A DNA stretch of 64,000 bases from the NCBI RefSeq assembly GCF_017826695.1, contig NZ_JAFFZW010000015.1, forward strand, positions 1 to 64,000. The letters are read 5' to 3'. Source of the stretch: Pseudomonas alliivorans. GTDB lineage: Bacteria > Pseudomonadota > Gammaproteobacteria > Pseudomonadales > Pseudomonadaceae. This document shows, piece by piece, positions 63,686 through 64,000 of this stretch; the first letter of the stretch is position 1, and every line of letters begins with the position of its first letter. The notes beneath the pieces are model-generated. The model saw nothing but the letters and a program-made list of their open reading frames with translations, was not told the DNA's origin and searched no databases. The position numbers and the translations under genes were made by a program.

Positions 63686-64000
63686 ATGAAAAAAACCGTA
63701 CTCGCCTTCAGCCGTGTGTCCCCCGAAATGGCCGAGCGCCTGTCGCAAGACTTCAACGTGATCGTGCCCGACCCAAAACGCGGTGACCTCAATGCCCAGT
63801 TCGAAGAAGCCCTGCCCGAGTCCCACGGGATGATCGGTGCCGGCCGCAAACTGGGCCGAGAGCAGTTGGCGAACGCCAGCCGTCTCGAGGTGATATCAAG
63901 CATTTCGGTGGGTTACGACAACTACGACGTCGGCTACCTGAGCGAGCGCGGCATCATGTTGACCAACACGCCGGACGTGCTGACTGAGAGCACCGCCGAC
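63686..64000 (+). CDS. D-2-hydroxyacid dehydrogenase, N-terminal part (cut by window end)
   Basis: The first 105 residues, from the ATG at 63686, of a longer protein that continues past the window. The start MKKTVLAFSRVSPEMAE, followed by MIGAGRKLGREQLANAS and ISVGYDNYDVGYLSERGI, matches the substrate-side domain of glyoxylate/2-ketogluconate reductases (GhrB/TkrA type), which reduce 2-oxo acids with NADPH. The NADP-binding domain and catalytic His are outside. It follows the LysR gene by 88 bp and has no evident tie to the efflux operon. Confidence 0.82.
   Translation, partial: MKKTVLAFSRVSPEMAERLSQDFNVIVPDPKRGDLNAQFEEALPESHGMIGAGRKLGREQLANASRLEVISSISVGYDNYDVGYLSERGIMLTNTPDVLTESTAD

Overview
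The window is a chromosomal segment of a fluorescent pseudomonad, most likely of the Pseudomonas syringae group. The basis is about 60% GC codon use, a complete alginate operon in Pseudomonas order (algD-8-44-K-E-G-X-L-I-J-F-A), the pepA-holC-valS neighbourhood, aapJQMP, and short REP-like repeats. This is recognition from protein sequence and gene order, not a database search. Almost everything is core genome. I saw no insertion sequence, phage, CRISPR array, tRNA or rRNA gene.

Layout. 1-3231: the C-terminal part of a large Ig-like repeat surface protein (cut by the window start) followed by a TolC-type outer-membrane lipoprotein. 3396-8107: a glycine-cleavage operon gcvH-gcvP-gcvT behind what reads as a sigma-54 promoter with an IHF site and two upstream activator sites. 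8502-9284: a cold-shock protein and an RDD membrane protein. 9342-11517: lptF-lptG (LPS export permeases), divergent from pepA-holC-small acidic protein-(Rhs insertion)-valS-rlmF (11836-19523). The Rhs-like gene at 14298-15437 lies antisense within this otherwise standard block and carries an F-box-like C-terminus. 19743-25021: HU protein, YejK/NdpA, glutaredoxin, GST-like, GIY-YIG, SnoaL-like and an MFS transporter. 25188-29351: the aapJQMP amino-acid ABC importer, with a good sigma-54 promoter 330 bp upstream of aapJ. 29835-37442: carboxylesterase, DEAD-box RNA helicase, moaCDE, PhoH-family ATPase, a polysaccharide-deacetylase-like protein with altered catalytic motifs, and yaaA.

37443-54615: the alginate operon. 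AlgD and AlgA make GDP-mannuronate. Alg8 and Alg44 (c-di-GMP-binding PilZ) polymerise it. AlgK, AlgE, AlgG and AlgX carry it across the periplasm and outer membrane, with epimerisation. AlgI, AlgJ and AlgF (with AlgX) acetylate it, and AlgL degrades stray polymer. A sigma-22 (AlgU/AlgT)-type promoter lies about 470 bp before algD. Several strong hairpins sit at internal gene junctions.

54882-63597: a PI-PLC-X-like protein without a recognisable signal peptide, a small membrane protein, a short-chain dehydrogenase, and an efflux operon (outer-membrane lipoprotein, FUSC permease, DUF1656, HlyD adaptor). The efflux operon is divergent from a LysR regulator, with a near-perfect 21-bp dyad between them. 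The window ends inside a D-2-hydroxyacid dehydrogenase gene.

Most interesting: the Rhs/F-box fusion, the PI-PLC-like protein, the degenerate deacetylase, the two sigma-54 promoters, and REP-like repeats placed at three convergent gene junctions.
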